NCBI GenBank assembly: GCA_964649725.1
Contig: CAZYTM010000009.1
Coordinates: 113,633 to 177,632 of the forward strand
Length of the DNA stretch: 64,000 nt
From: CAZYTM01 sp964649725
Lineage (GTDB): Bacteria; Desulfobacterota; Desulfuromonadia; Geobacterales; Geobacteraceae
Reading direction: 5' to 3'
The notes beneath the pieces are model-generated. The model did no database searches, had not been told where the DNA came from, and saw only the letters and a list, made by a program, of their open reading frames with translations. The position numbers and the translations under genes are program-made. Positions 48,921-58,370 of the stretch are shown here, in pieces; the first letter of the stretch is position 1, and each line of letters opens with the position of its first letter.

Positions 48921-50546
48921 ATGATCCATCTGTCCAATATTACCCGCCAACATGGTTCCCAGCTCCTCTTCCGGGAGGCGAGCATGCAGATCCTCCCCGG
49001 GACCAGGTGCGGGCTTGTTGGTCCGAACGGTGCCGGCAAGACGACTATATTCCGGATCATCACCGGTGCAGAGGAGCCTGATGCCGGCGAGATTTCCGTA
49101 GCGAAGCGGACGACCATCGGTTATTTCTCCCAGGAGGTGGGGGAGATGGCCGGCAGGACAGCACTGGAAGAGGTTATGGCTGCCTGTGCCGAGACAGTCC
49201 AGCTAGCTGCGGAGTTAAAGGAGATGGAAGCGGCCATGGGGGAGCCCCATTCCGATGACGAGATGGCGGCACTCCTGGAGCGTTACGGCGATGCAGTGGA
49301 GCGGTTCGAGCATGCCGGCGGCTACGACCTGGAAACCAGGGCACAGACGGTATTGACCGGGCTCGGCATCGGTCCGGAACGGTTTAACCACCCGGTCGAA
49401 TCGTTCAGCGGCGGCTGGAAAATGCGCATCGCCCTGGCCGGCATCCTGACGCTGCAGCCCGACGTGCTGCTCCTTGACGAGCCGACCAATCATCTTGACC
49501 TGGAATCGATCATCTGGCTTGAAGAGTGGTTGTCCGGCGGATTCACCGGGGCGCTCCTGATGACGAGCCACGATCGTGATTTCATGAACCGGGTGGTGAC
49601 GCGCATCATCGAGGTCGCAAACAGGACGATCACTACCTACGGTGGCAACTACGACTTTTATGAGCGGGAGCGGGATATCCGCCACGAGCAGCTGCTGGCA
49701 TCTCACAAGCGGCAGCAGGAGATGCTGGCCAAGGAGGAGGAGTTCATCGCCCGTTTTGCCGCCCGCGCCTCCCATGCGGCACAGGTACAGTCGCGGGTGA
49801 AGAAACTGGAGAAGATCGAGCGGATCGAAATCCCGGCCGAGGAGCGGATCGTCAGATTCGACTTTGCCGAACCACCACGCAGCGGTGACGATGTGGTCGC
49901 CATGCAGGAGCTGGCCAAGAGCTGGGCTGATCCGTCCGGAGCAGAGATACCGGTCTTCAGCGGGGTTTCGGGGATAATCCGGCGCTGTGACAAGATCGCC
50001 GTAGTAGGGGTGAACGGGGCAGGGAAATCGACCTTCCTCAAGGTGCTGGCCGGGGAGACAGAAGCTACCTCCGGCACGGTTACCCTCGGTGCCAACGTAG
50101 CGGTCGGCTATTTCAGCCAGCATGCCATGGAGCAGCTCGATCCTGGCAAAACGATCTTCGAGACGCTGCAGGAGGTTCTGCCGCTGGCGAACATCGGCGT
50201 GATCCGCAATCTGCTGGCAGCATTTCTCTTTTGCGGCGATGCTGTGGAAAAGAGGATCGACAACCTTTCCGGAGGAGAGAAGAGCCGGGTCGTGCTGGCG
50301 ACCATACTGGCCCGACCGGTCAACCTGCTGGTCCTCGACGAGCCGACCAACCACCTGGACATCCGCTCACGGGAGATACTGCTCAATGCCCTGCAGAATT
50401 TTTCCGGCACCGTGCTGCTGGTCTCCCACGACCGCCATTTCCTCCGCTCGCTGGTCGACAGGGTATTTGAGCTTGACCATGGCGAACTGCGCCCCTACGA
50501 GGGGAATTACGAATATTATCTGGCCAAGACGCAAACTGCGGCATAG
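48921..50546 (+). CDS. ABC-F family translational ATPase
   Basis: 541 residues: two ABC cassettes in tandem without membrane segments. Walker A GPNGAGKTT (34-42) and GVNGAGKST, signatures SGGWKMRIALAGIL and SGGEKSRVVLATIL, Walker B LLLDEPTNHLDLES and LVLDEPTNHLDIRS. The inter-cassette linker (HEQLLASHKRQQEMLAKEEEF) is the short PtIM type of housekeeping members such as YbiT and Uup rather than the long arm of antibiotic-resistance proteins. It acts at the ribosomal E site. GAGGAG precedes ATG 48921; longer in-frame readings upstream start before the promoter. Confidence 0.92.
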   Translation: MIHLSNITRQHGSQLLFREASMQILPGTRCGLVGPNGAGKTTIFRIITGAEEPDAGEISVAKRTTIGYFSQEVGEMAGRTALEEVMAACAETVQLAAELKEMEAAMGEPHSDDEMAALLERYGDAVERFEHAGGYDLETRAQTVLTGLGIGPERFNHPVESFSGGWKMRIALAGILTLQPDVLLLDEPTNHLDLESIIWLEEWLSGGFTGALLMTSHDRDFMNRVVTRIIEVANRTITTYGGNYDFYERERDIRHEQLLASHKRQQEMLAKEEEFIARFAARASHAAQVQSRVKKLEKIERIEIPAEERIVRFDFAEPPRSGDDVVAMQELAKSWADPSGAEIPVFSGVSGIIRRCDKIAVVGVNGAGKSTFLKVLAGETEATSGTVTLGANVAVGYFSQHAMEQLDPGKTIFETLQEVLPLANIGVIRNLLAAFLFCGDAVEKRIDNLSGGEKSRVVLATILARPVNLLVLDEPTNHLDIRSREILLNALQNFSGTVLLVSHDRHFLRSLVDRVFELDHGELRPYEGNYEYYLAKTQTAA

Positions 50547-50708
50547 CGGCAGACTGACGTCGAAATCTATACTTCTATATTGTGCAGATACAGCTTGATT
50601 AAGCTTACCCATAAAAGAGCCTGACGCATTACAAACTAACGCTTGACCTATACGGTTTATCACTAGCCAACGGTACAATCATCCTTCAAACTTGACTGCA
50701 CTTTACTG

Positions 50709-50736
50709 TTGCATGTTCATATTCTTTTGCTATAGT
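50709..50736 (+). promoter_or_regulatory. Promoter of the lipoprotein-NlpC unit
   Basis: TTGCAT (50709-50714), 16 bp, TATAGT (50731-50736). The 278-bp gap 50547-50824 shows nothing else recognisable. Confidence 0.45.
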
Positions 50737-50824
50737 TGCTGTCACTTTAATGATATATCCATTGCCTAACCTTGCATATAGCATGCATAACATTCATAAA
50801 TGCATAACCAAAAGGGGGTTGAAA

Positions 50825-51715
50825 ATGAAGAGACTAGTACAGATTGCATCCCTGCTGCTTGTCGTCGCGCTGCTGGCCGGCTGTTTCCAGACCGAGCGGA
50901 CAGTACGGCTTAAACCGGATGGCAGCGGTACTATAGAAGAGCTGGTCTTGTTGAGCGCAATGATCTCCGGCCTGATGAATTCTGCCGATGCAACTGAAGA
51001 GAAGGCTTCCCAGCCAGGCGAGGCGAAAGAGCAACAACCCGCTGCAGAGAAGAAGAAAAAAGAGATGTTCAGCGAGGAGGAAGGGAAGGCCAGAGCAGCC
51101 ACTCTCGGTGAAGGGGTGACCTTTGTCAGCTTCAAAGCGGAGAAGCGGGATGGTTTCGAAGGTTATAGAGCAGTCTATGCCTTTAAGGATATCAATAAAC
51201 TGCGTCTCAGCTCCGATCCGGAGATGCCTGGCAACAATGCTTCGGCCGAAAAGAAGGACTCCCAGTATTCATTCAGCTTCACCAAAGGGAAACAGCTGAC
51301 CCTGGTGTTGAAGAACAACAAACCTGGAACTCAGGCCAAGGCCGAGGCTGCTCCGCCTGCCGAAAACAAGCCGGAACCGGCCGTCAAGTCTGAGGAAGGG
51401 AAAGATGCAACTGCCGAAGCAGGTAATGCCGAAATGGTGAAGATGTTCTTTAACGGCATGCGCTTTGCCGACCGGCTGATCATCGAGGGGAGTGTGGTGG
51501 AATCGAACGCCACATACCGTAACGGCAGCGAGATAACCCTGATGGATGTCGACTTTGCCAAGGCGATGAACTTTACCAAAGAGCTGACCCAACTCCAGCA
51601 GGCCAAGGATGACTCGCAGCAGGCCAAGGAGATCATGAAGAAGATTCCCGGTTTCAAGGTCGATATGAATGATGAACTGAAGGTGGTCTTTACCGCGCAA
51701 AAAGCGAAGAAATAG
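50825..51715 (+). CDS. Lipoprotein of unknown function
   Basis: 296 residues. The lipobox is clear (LLLVVALLAGC). The mature part begins FQTERTVRLKPDGSGTIEELVLLS, a pattern seen in a family of small bacterial lipoproteins. Two Glu/Lys/Ala/Pro-rich linkers (KEQQPAAEKKKKEMF; AKAEAAPPAENKPEPAVK) break up the globular part. C-terminal GSVVESNATYRNGSEITLMDVDFAKAMN looks like a beta domain. It is transcribed with the NlpC/P60 gene 5 bp downstream. AAAGGGGG serves as SD for ATG 50825. Confidence 0.75.
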   Translation: MKRLVQIASLLLVVALLAGCFQTERTVRLKPDGSGTIEELVLLSAMISGLMNSADATEEKASQPGEAKEQQPAAEKKKKEMFSEEEGKARAATLGEGVTFVSFKAEKRDGFEGYRAVYAFKDINKLRLSSDPEMPGNNASAEKKDSQYSFSFTKGKQLTLVLKNNKPGTQAKAEAAPPAENKPEPAVKSEEGKDATAEAGNAEMVKMFFNGMRFADRLIIEGSVVESNATYRNGSEITLMDVDFAKAMNFTKELTQLQQAKDDSQQAKEIMKKIPGFKVDMNDELKVVFTAQKAKK

Positions 51716-51720
51716 CTGTA

Positions 51721-52635
51721 ATGGCTCGGCAGCACCGGCACCTGCATCTTTTTTTGCAGTTGTTAGCAATGTTGTTCAGCCTGGCATCCACCACCCTGGC
51801 CGGCGAGCACCCCCGCTTTGCCGTGGCCAGGGTGGCAACTCCGGTGCTGAACAGTCCCGATATCCGCGCCGTCTTTGGCGGCAGATCTGGTTCGTTCCTC
51901 AAAACCGACCGCTGTCAGCAGATCCGGGAGCTGGAATTCATCGCCCTCCCTGGCACACTCTTCCGCATCGAAGCAGCACTCTCCAACAATGGCAACACCA
52001 TCTTTCGCGTCACCACAGCCGATTACCCCTACCCCAGCAGCAACGGCTACTATATCGACAGCCGCCTGGTTGACACGAGCGATATTGAACCGCTGGCAAG
52101 AGTCCGTCGTCTGCCGGAGCGAAATACCATCATAGCAAGGCTTTTGAGCGCCGTCGGCACCCGCTATGTCTGGGGGGGGAATATCCGCGTCGGCGTAGCG
52201 GAAATGCTCTCCCTCTATCCCCCCTCAACCGGCAGGATAGACAGGGAACGCTGGCAGCTGGCCGGCCTCGACTGTTCAGGTCTTCTTTATGAAGCAACCG
52301 ACGGCTGGACACCACGCAACACCAGCACCCTGGTCAATTACGGCCATGCCGTTCCGGTCAAAGGGCTTAACGCCGCTGCCATGGCCCGGCAGCTGGTACC
52401 GCTCGACCTGCTGGTCTGGCCTGGGCATGTACTAATAGTCCTCGATCAGGAGAGGGTCGTTGAGAGCCGGCTCGACTGCAAAACCGGCCAGGGTGTGGTT
52501 TTGCGACCACTTAAGCAGGCGCTGGTCGAGCTGCTCCGACAGCGGCAGCCACTCGATGACTATCGTAAACTCCACCCCGGCAGTAAAGGTTTCGTGGTGC
52601 GGCGTTGGTATGAAGACGTATTGCGTGAGCGTTAA
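51721..52635 (+). CDS. Exported NlpC/P60 cysteine peptidase with SH3-like domain
   Basis: 304 residues. Signal peptide (LFLQLLAMLFSLASTTLAG). An N-terminal SH3b-like region is suggested by FRIEAALSNNGNTIFRVTTADYPYPSSNGYYIDSRLV. The NlpC/P60 core has GTRYVWGGN, catalytic Cys in LAGLDCSGLLYEA, and catalytic His in LVWPGHVLIVLD. Such enzymes cut D-Glu-diaminopimelate bonds of peptidoglycan stem peptides. It starts 5 bp after the lipoprotein stop. Confidence 0.85.
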   Translation: MARQHRHLHLFLQLLAMLFSLASTTLAGEHPRFAVARVATPVLNSPDIRAVFGGRSGSFLKTDRCQQIRELEFIALPGTLFRIEAALSNNGNTIFRVTTADYPYPSSNGYYIDSRLVDTSDIEPLARVRRLPERNTIIARLLSAVGTRYVWGGNIRVGVAEMLSLYPPSTGRIDRERWQLAGLDCSGLLYEATDGWTPRNTSTLVNYGHAVPVKGLNAAAMARQLVPLDLLVWPGHVLIVLDQERVVESRLDCKTGQGVVLRPLKQALVELLRQRQPLDDYRKLHPGSKGFVVRRWYEDVLRER

Positions 52636-52674
52636 GGTAATGCGGAGGGTTCTGGCGAAGAGCAGCCGCTGAAG

Positions 52675-53469
52675 TTATTGGCCGCGGCGGCGCAACTCCT
52701 CATTGATAAGCTTCTTCTGCGCGTGGTTGATGCGACGTGAGGCTATGATGCCGCGGATGTCGTTACTGGCCAGGCGGGGGAGAAAGAGGGTGAACCAGAC
52801 TGCCGGGGTGCGCGGGTTTTTCAGGATAGCCAGCTGCAGGTTCGGCCGGTTCATCCAGCGAGGGTGGCGGGCCACCATGGAGATACTCTCCGGGGTGGCG
52901 TTGGCGCCATTTAGAAACTGGAAGATGGCGACCTCCTTCAAGTGAGGATTGCCCAGACATGCCTCCATCAACCTGGTATCACCCTCCTTGAGAAGCGCCT
53001 CCACCACGCAGCTGGTAGCGCGTCTCGCCAGGGTTATCTTGTTCCCCAAAGGTATACTCGGCAATCGCTGGATGATAGCCCGCTCCGCAGCCAGACGCTG
53101 GTCAGGGGTTACCCCGGCCAGATAACAGACATCGAGCAGCTCAAACAGATGAAGATGCGGTAGGAGTGTAAGGACCACGGGCCCTGGAGTGTTCGGGTTG
53201 TGCACCATGGCGACCTTGAGCAGATGGCTCTCTGCCACCAGAGTCAGCCCGTAGATGGTTTTCAGAAAGTCCTCACTCAGATCGCGGCGTTTCAACAGCT
53301 CCAACAGGTGTTTTTCGTGCAGGTGCGGGTTTTTCAGCGCGGTTCGGAGTAGCTCGGGATTGGATTCCTGCAGGATCTGAAACAGCTCATCCCCCTCTGC
53401 AGTCAGGGCGCGCTGCAGGCGATAGGCAAATTTTGCATCAATCTGTGAACTATTTGCAGAGATGACCAT
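52675..53469 (-). CDS. Helical-repeat (HEAT/LRV-like) protein of unknown function
   Basis: 264 residues, all helical, with repeating units such as LLRTALKNPHLHEKHLLELLKR, LLKVAMVHNPNTPGPVVLTLLPHL, LMEACLGNPHLKEVAIFQFLNGA and NLQLAILKNPRTPAVWFTLFLPRLA. Each has the N-P-x-T/H-P/L turn seen in leucine-rich-repeat-variant or HEAT-type solenoids. It probably mediates protein binding. No signal peptide. An in-frame ATG at 53541 would add 24 poorly conserved-looking residues; 53469 is preferred. Orphan gene, convergent with the NlpC gene. Confidence 0.7.
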   Translation of the reverse strand: MVISANSSQIDAKFAYRLQRALTAEGDELFQILQESNPELLRTALKNPHLHEKHLLELLKRRDLSEDFLKTIYGLTLVAESHLLKVAMVHNPNTPGPVVLTLLPHLHLFELLDVCYLAGVTPDQRLAAERAIIQRLPSIPLGNKITLARRATSCVVEALLKEGDTRLMEACLGNPHLKEVAIFQFLNGANATPESISMVARHPRWMNRPNLQLAILKNPRTPAVWFTLFLPRLASNDIRGIIASRRINHAQKKLINEELRRRGQ

Positions 53470-53714
53470 TTTTGACACTTCCCGGATCAGGGGAGATCCT
53501 CCCCTCTCTATCCATTGACAATTTCTGCATAGAGGTATCAAAGGCTTGCATGGAGAGCTCCCCGTTGCCGGCTGAACAATCGCTACCCTTGCTCCGCGAA
53601 GCAGGAGAGCCTGGTCACATTAAAGTTGAAACCCTTGGCGGAGATGCGAAGCCGACCCCTCATGGAGAGGATATGCAAGGTATCTGCCAGCAAAACCGGA
53701 CCCAACTCCGACCC

Positions 53715-53743
53715 TTGCCCCGAAGTGCGCATCCTGATACAAT
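53715..53743 (+). promoter_or_regulatory. Promoter of the transketolase gene
   Basis: TTGCCC (53715-53720), 17 bp, TACAAT (53738-53743), about 40 nt before ATG 53784. The rest of the 53470-53714 gap shows no gene. Confidence 0.5.
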
Positions 53744-53783
53744 TATGCAATCAAACAACTGCTCAGCAAAGGAAAGTCTATAG

Positions 53784-55826
53784 ATGACTAAACGCCGCCT
53801 GAACAGAGAAGAAGCTCGCCTGGGCGCAGATACATTGCGGATGCTGGCGGTGGACGGGGTAGAAGAGGCCAATTCCGGGCATCCGGGACTGCCGATGGGA
53901 GCAGCTGATTATGCCTTTACCCTCTGGCACGACTTCCTCCATTTTAACCCATCTGACCCTGACTGGCCCAACCGTGACCGCTTCATCCTCTCTGCCGGTC
54001 ACGGCTCCATGCTGCTCTACGGTCTGCTGCACCTGTTCGGATTCGGTCTGACCCGCGAGGAACTGAGCTCCTTTCGTCAACCAGGGAGCCGTACCCCTGG
54101 ACATCCAGAGTTCGGGGTCACTCCAGGAGTAGAGGTGACCACCGGACCGCTCGGGCAAGGCTTTGCCAATGGAGTCGGAATGGCCCTGGCCGCCCGTATG
54201 GCTGCAGAAAGATTTAACGACGGCAACTTCAAACCGATCGACCACCGGGTCTATGCCATAGTGAGCGATGGCGACCTGATGGAGGGTATCAGTTACGAGG
54301 CTGCAGCCTTGGCAGGACATCTCAAGCTGGGCGAGCTTATCTATATTTATGACAGCAACGGTATAACAATCGAAGGGGAGACCGGCCTTGCCTGGTCGGA
54401 AAATATCCGCTCCCGTTTCATCGCCTGCGGCTGGCACCTGCAGAGCATTGACGGCCATGACTTCGAACAGGTAAGCAGCGCCCTCGATGCTGCCAGGTCG
54501 GAACGCTGGCAACCATCGCTGATAATTGCCCGGACCCATATTGCCAAGGGGAGTCCGGGGAGACAGGATTCAGCTGCCGCCCACGGCGCTCCTTTAGGGG
54601 GGGAAGAGGTGGCTGCCACAAGGCGGAATCTAAATTGGCCTGCAGAGAAATTCTACGTGCCGGCAGCGGTAAAAGCGCTCTGCCACAATCGACGGATGCA
54701 GTTGAAGCACTTCTATAGCGATTGGGAACACAACTTCATGCTCTGGCGACGCCGCAATCCGGACAAGGCACGGCTCTGGGACCGGATGTGGCAGCGAGCC
54801 GTCCCTGCCAATCTGGCAGAGCAGCTGCTCGATGCAGTGGCCGGCAAAGATGGCGCTACCCGTACCTTGTCAGGGGTGGTGCTGCAGCGGGCGGCAGCAA
54901 ATATCCCGGCACTGGTCGGGGGTGCTGCCGATCTGGAGCCGTCGACTAACAGCAGGATTGTCGATGCAGCAGATATTGCTGCCGGCGCATTCGCCGGACG
55001 TAATATCCATTTCGGCATCCGCGAGCATGCCATGGCAGCGATGCAGAACGGCATGTCACGTTACGGCTGTTTCATCCCCTTTGGCGCCACTTTTCTGGTC
55101 TTTTCCGACTACTGCCGCCCCTCCATCCGTCTGGCTGCCCTGATGGGTCTGCAGGTGATCTATCTATTCACCCATGACTCATTTTTTGTCGGCGAGGATG
55201 GCCCTACCCATCAGCCCATTGAGCAACTCGCCTCTCTGCGCCTGATTCCAGGCCTGATGGTGATCCGGCCGGCCGACGGGGCCGAAACCGCCATGGCATG
55301 GACAGCTGCCCTGCAAAGGCGCAACGGGCCGACTGCCCTGATCCTCTCCCGGCAGAAACTCCCCGGCATCGTCCGTGAAGCTGATTTTCTGCCCGGCCAG
55401 GCTCTCCGGGGTGGATACATAGTGAAGAAAGCTGAACGACCATCGGTAATTATCATGGCCAGCGGTTCGGAACTCTCCCTGGCCCTGGCAGCAGAACAAC
55501 TGCTGGGGAAGCAGGGGATAACCGCAACGGTCATCTCGGTCCCCTGCCTGGAGATATTCCTGGCACAGCCAGCCAGCTATCGACGCGCCCTGCTCCCCGG
55601 CCGCGTGCCAAGGGTCGCCCTCGAAGCCGGCAGAGGCGACCCCTGGTGGCGTCTGTTAAACAGCAGTGACCTCTGCCTGTCTATGGAGTCCTTTGGCGCA
55701 TCTGCTCCTGCCGACAGTCTCGCCGAGCAGTTCGGTTTTACCCCCAGGCAGGTGACGGAGGCTATTACCCGTCTCCTTGCCCGCCGCAACTCCAGGAGGA
55801 GAAAGAATCGCCGTAAGGAGTCATAA
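53784..55826 (+). CDS. tkt: Transketolase
   Basis: 680 residues, full length. Thiamine diphosphate motif GDGDLMEG-type (VSDGDLMEGISYEAAALAGH) with the downstream YDSNGITIEG; N-terminal VEEANSGHPGLPMGAADYAFTLW with the catalytic His; PGHPEFGVTPGVEVTTGPLGQG; C-terminal EDGPTHQPIEQLASLRLIPG. It transfers ketol units in the non-oxidative pentose phosphate pathway. A basic tail (RRNSRRRKNRRKES) is unusual. A Crp/Fnr regulator starts 2 nt after the stop, so both share a transcript. Confidence 0.95.
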   Translation: MTKRRLNREEARLGADTLRMLAVDGVEEANSGHPGLPMGAADYAFTLWHDFLHFNPSDPDWPNRDRFILSAGHGSMLLYGLLHLFGFGLTREELSSFRQPGSRTPGHPEFGVTPGVEVTTGPLGQGFANGVGMALAARMAAERFNDGNFKPIDHRVYAIVSDGDLMEGISYEAAALAGHLKLGELIYIYDSNGITIEGETGLAWSENIRSRFIACGWHLQSIDGHDFEQVSSALDAARSERWQPSLIIARTHIAKGSPGRQDSAAAHGAPLGGEEVAATRRNLNWPAEKFYVPAAVKALCHNRRMQLKHFYSDWEHNFMLWRRRNPDKARLWDRMWQRAVPANLAEQLLDAVAGKDGATRTLSGVVLQRAAANIPALVGGAADLEPSTNSRIVDAADIAAGAFAGRNIHFGIREHAMAAMQNGMSRYGCFIPFGATFLVFSDYCRPSIRLAALMGLQVIYLFTHDSFFVGEDGPTHQPIEQLASLRLIPGLMVIRPADGAETAMAWTAALQRRNGPTALILSRQKLPGIVREADFLPGQALRGGYIVKKAERPSVIIMASGSELSLALAAEQLLGKQGITATVISVPCLEIFLAQPASYRRALLPGRVPRVALEAGRGDPWWRLLNSSDLCLSMESFGASAPADSLAEQFGFTPRQVTEAITRLLARRNSRRRKNRRKES

Positions 55827-55828
55827 TA

Positions 55829-56521
55829 ATGGACCAGCTGCAGATATTGAAAAAATCGTTGCTCTTTGCCGGTCTGCCGGAGGAGTATCTGCACGAGGTG
55901 GCAATGATTGCCGTGACAAGAGCTTTTTCCCGGGGGGAGACGCTCTTTAGCGAAGGGGAGCTGGCGAACGGCTTTTATCTGCTTGCCTCAGGCTCCATGA
56001 AGCTCTGCAAGATATCTCCGGAGGGGAAGGAAAAAGTGCTCCACTTTACCCATCCAGGCGAGACCTTTGCCGAAGCCGCCTTTTTCGGCGACGGCCGTTA
56101 TCCTGCCGAGGCGCGAGCCATGGAGCGGGGGGAGGCCCTCTTTTTCCCTAAAGAGGCTTTCATGGGGCTTTTAGAGCGGAATCCCCGCTTTGCCCTCAAC
56201 CTCATCGTCTCACTGTCGTTGCAGTTACGCAAATTTGCCCGCCAGATCGAAGAGCTCTCCTTTGCTGAAGTACCGGCCCGCCTCGCCGCCTATCTGCTCG
56301 AACTGGCAAAAAGGAAATCGACCTCATTCCAGGGGAAGACCTATCTCGATCTCGACATGAAGAAGGGGGAACTTGCATCAAGGCTAGGCACGGTCAGTGA
56401 GACGCTCTCCCGTACGTTCCGGAAACTTATGGAAGAGGGGGTGGCAGATGTGGCCGGCAGCAGGGTGACCATCCTTGATCTCCCCCGGCTGAAATCGATG
56501 GCAGGGGAGCAGAATAGCTAG
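55829..56521 (+). CDS. Crp/Fnr-family transcriptional regulator
   Basis: 230 residues. The N-terminal cyclic-nucleotide-binding fold runs FSRGETLFSEGELANGFYLLASGSMKLCKISPEGKEKVLHF; the C-terminal winged helix has LASRLGTVSETLSRTFRKLMEEG as recognition helix. The N-terminal Cys cluster of Fnr is absent, and the cAMP-contacting residues of Crp (RSE in PGExxGE-RS) are replaced by PGETFAEAAFFGDGRYPAEARA, so the ligand is unknown. Co-transcribed with transketolase; a role in carbon or redox control is only an inference. Confidence 0.88.
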   Translation: MDQLQILKKSLLFAGLPEEYLHEVAMIAVTRAFSRGETLFSEGELANGFYLLASGSMKLCKISPEGKEKVLHFTHPGETFAEAAFFGDGRYPAEARAMERGEALFFPKEAFMGLLERNPRFALNLIVSLSLQLRKFARQIEELSFAEVPARLAAYLLELAKRKSTSFQGKTYLDLDMKKGELASRLGTVSETLSRTFRKLMEEGVADVAGSRVTILDLPRLKSMAGEQNS

Positions 56522-56539
56522 CATCATCTCCCCTGCAGG

Positions 56540-57493
56540 TCAGGCAGCGGCTCCTGCTTCGCTCTCATTGGCGGTGAGGCACCGGCGATCCGTTACATAG
56601 CAGCTCCGTTCAGACTGTTTGGCAAGCTTTTTCAGCTCGGCGGCTACCTCGGCCACCTTGCCGGCATGCTGCATGGCCGGCGCAGAGGTCGGCACTATGG
56701 CTATGGAAATACCGAGCAACGGGATGTTCTCGGTTATCCCCTGCCGATTGATACCGACGTAAAAGCCGTTGCTTTTCTCCTCATCATCAAACAGATCGGC
56801 GATAATCGCCGTGAAATTGTTGATAATGTTGGCACTGACCGGTTCAGCATGCTGCTCCGGGACGATGAAGACAAAGTCGTCGCCACCGATATGCCCGCAA
56901 AACCCGCCACCCGAATCTTTCACCGTATTGTACATGATCCGGCCAAGCATCCGCAGCACTTCATCGCCATGGGCAAAACCGTATTTGTCGTTATAAGGTT
57001 TGAAATGATTTATATCGATGTAACATACCGCCATAGGCTCCCCCAGGGAACGTTCGATGGCATGCTGGATGGAGGTATTGCCAGGGAGCCGGGTCAGGGG
57101 GTTGTTGTCGAAGACCCGCTGGATCCTGACTCTGGAGAGCCCTATGCGGCGAAAAAGTTCTGCATAGGAGAGCGGCAGCAAGAGATAGTCGTCAAGGGGG
57201 AGGATGCTCCAGTCCCAGGAGTTGATGAATTCAGTGTCTAGCAGTCCGATAACAGGTATTTTACTGAAATAGCTGTCGTCCTTGATCTCTTTGATAAAGT
57301 CCAGGAGGGGCTGGTCAGAAGTTGCCAGTTCCGCGATGATTATATCCGGCGGGTCTGAATAGATAAGCCCGAGGGCACTCTGCAGATCATGGAGCGGCAT
57401 TACCTGATAGCCTTTGCTCTGCAGACGTATGGCAAGGTGACCTGCCAGCGCCGGGTCCCTGACGATCAGGGTTATCCGACAGTTAGGTGTCAT
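56540..57493 (-). CDS. Degenerate-receiver GGDEF protein (diguanylate cyclase)
   Basis: 317 residues. Receiver-like domain 1-120 has lost its phosphorylation site: the acceptor position is Glu (IIIAELATSD, E55) and the conserved Lys-Pro is LP. GGDEF domain 130-300: DNNPLTRLPGNTSIQHAIE, DINHFKPYNDKYGFAHGDEVL, active loop GGDDF (203-207), followed by VFIVPEQ. N and D that contact guanine are retained. It is the last gene of a three-gene unit and overlaps the HDOD gene by 11 bp. The receiver may act by constitutive dimerisation rather than by phosphorylation. Confidence 0.88.
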   Translation of the reverse strand: MTPNCRITLIVRDPALAGHLAIRLQSKGYQVMPLHDLQSALGLIYSDPPDIIIAELATSDQPLLDFIKEIKDDSYFSKIPVIGLLDTEFINSWDWSILPLDDYLLLPLSYAELFRRIGLSRVRIQRVFDNNPLTRLPGNTSIQHAIERSLGEPMAVCYIDINHFKPYNDKYGFAHGDEVLRMLGRIMYNTVKDSGGGFCGHIGGDDFVFIVPEQHAEPVSANIINNFTAIIADLFDDEEKSNGFYVGINRQGITENIPLLGISIAIVPTSAPAMQHAGKVAEVAAELKKLAKQSERSCYVTDRRCLTANESEAGAAA

Positions 57494-58370
57494 CCGTCGA
57501 CTGGATCTCCAGGCTGAAGTTGCGCACCTCTATCAGCTTGTCTTCCAGCTCCTCGACTATCTGGGCAAGCATCTCATCGCTGATGCCGAGTCGCTGCCAG
57601 GCGACCGGCTGGATGCTCGGCACATCATCTTCACCACTGGAGCCGAATCCGCTCGCCTTGATCAATACATCGGCAAGATGCACCACTGCTGTCTTTATCT
57701 GATGGCCGGTGGACCTTTCGACATCATGGTGACATGCTATCGGTTCCACCAGCTTGTCCGGCAGGAACCATGATTTTGCCAGCCAGCCACCTATCTCGGC
57801 GTGATCAGTGCCCAGCACCTGGCGTTCACAGTCGAGCTGGGAGAGCTTCTGCTCCTGCCGCATGGCGAAGATATCCTCATACTCCTCGGTAAATTTGATC
57901 TTGATAATGACTTTACCGATATCATGCAACAGCCCGGCGGTCGAAATCTCCTCGCATTCCGGCAGATTCAGTCGGCGGGCGATTATATTTGACGCCACGC
58001 CGGCCCCGAGCGAGTGTTCCCACAGGCCAACCACTGTCTTCTCCATGATCTCGAAGATAGAGGAGCTGAGTGCCAGACTCTTCACCACATCGACGCCGAG
58101 CAGGATCAAGGCGTTGGAGATGGTGGAGACTCTATAGAATCCGTAGGATGGCGAATTCACCAGCCTCAGTACCCGTGCCGACAACACCTGGTCCGAGGAG
58201 ACCACCCGCGCCATCTCCTGTATACTCGCCTTGTTGTTGGCAGAGAGGGTGTTCAGCTTGGTGATAATGCCCGGCAGAGTCGGCAAGGACTTGGTCTCCT
58301 TGATGACACGCATGATCTCGGTGCGCTTATCTTCAGCCGGGTTGACCCATGGATTTTGTGATGTACGCAC
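57483..58370 (-). CDS. HDOD-domain signalling protein
   Basis: 295 residues. HDOD core: LPTLPGIITKLNTLS, VVSSDQVLSARVLRLVNSPSYGF, ISNALILLGVDVVKSLALS, followed by AGLLHDIGKVIIK, TDHAEIGGWLAKSW and EPIACHHDVERS, where an HD-like pair is seen. HDOD domains regulate other signalling proteins, often in c-di-GMP pathways. GTG 58370 is taken as start because AAGGAAA precedes it; the start lies inside the upstream gene by 38 bp. Next gene down is the GGDEF protein. Confidence 0.87.
   Translation of the reverse strand: MRTSQNPWVNPAEDKRTEIMRVIKETKSLPTLPGIITKLNTLSANNKASIQEMARVVSSDQVLSARVLRLVNSPSYGFYRVSTISNALILLGVDVVKSLALSSSIFEIMEKTVVGLWEHSLGAGVASNIIARRLNLPECEEISTAGLLHDIGKVIIKIKFTEEYEDIFAMRQEQKLSQLDCERQVLGTDHAEIGGWLAKSWFLPDKLVEPIACHHDVERSTGHQIKTAVVHLADVLIKASGFGSSGEDDVPSIQPVAWQRLGISDEMLAQIVEELEDKLIEVRNFSLEIQSTDDT

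Noticed and set aside
53472..53783. 103-codon frame upstream of transketolase
   Set aside because: It contains the tkt promoter, has no SD and no recognisable pattern.
56540..57493. Hypr-type GGDEF (cyclic AMP-GMP synthase), known from Geobacter
   Set aside because: The position that distinguishes Hypr enzymes keeps Asp (NDKYGFAHGD), as in ordinary diguanylate cyclases; the same is true of the protein at 23263-24492.
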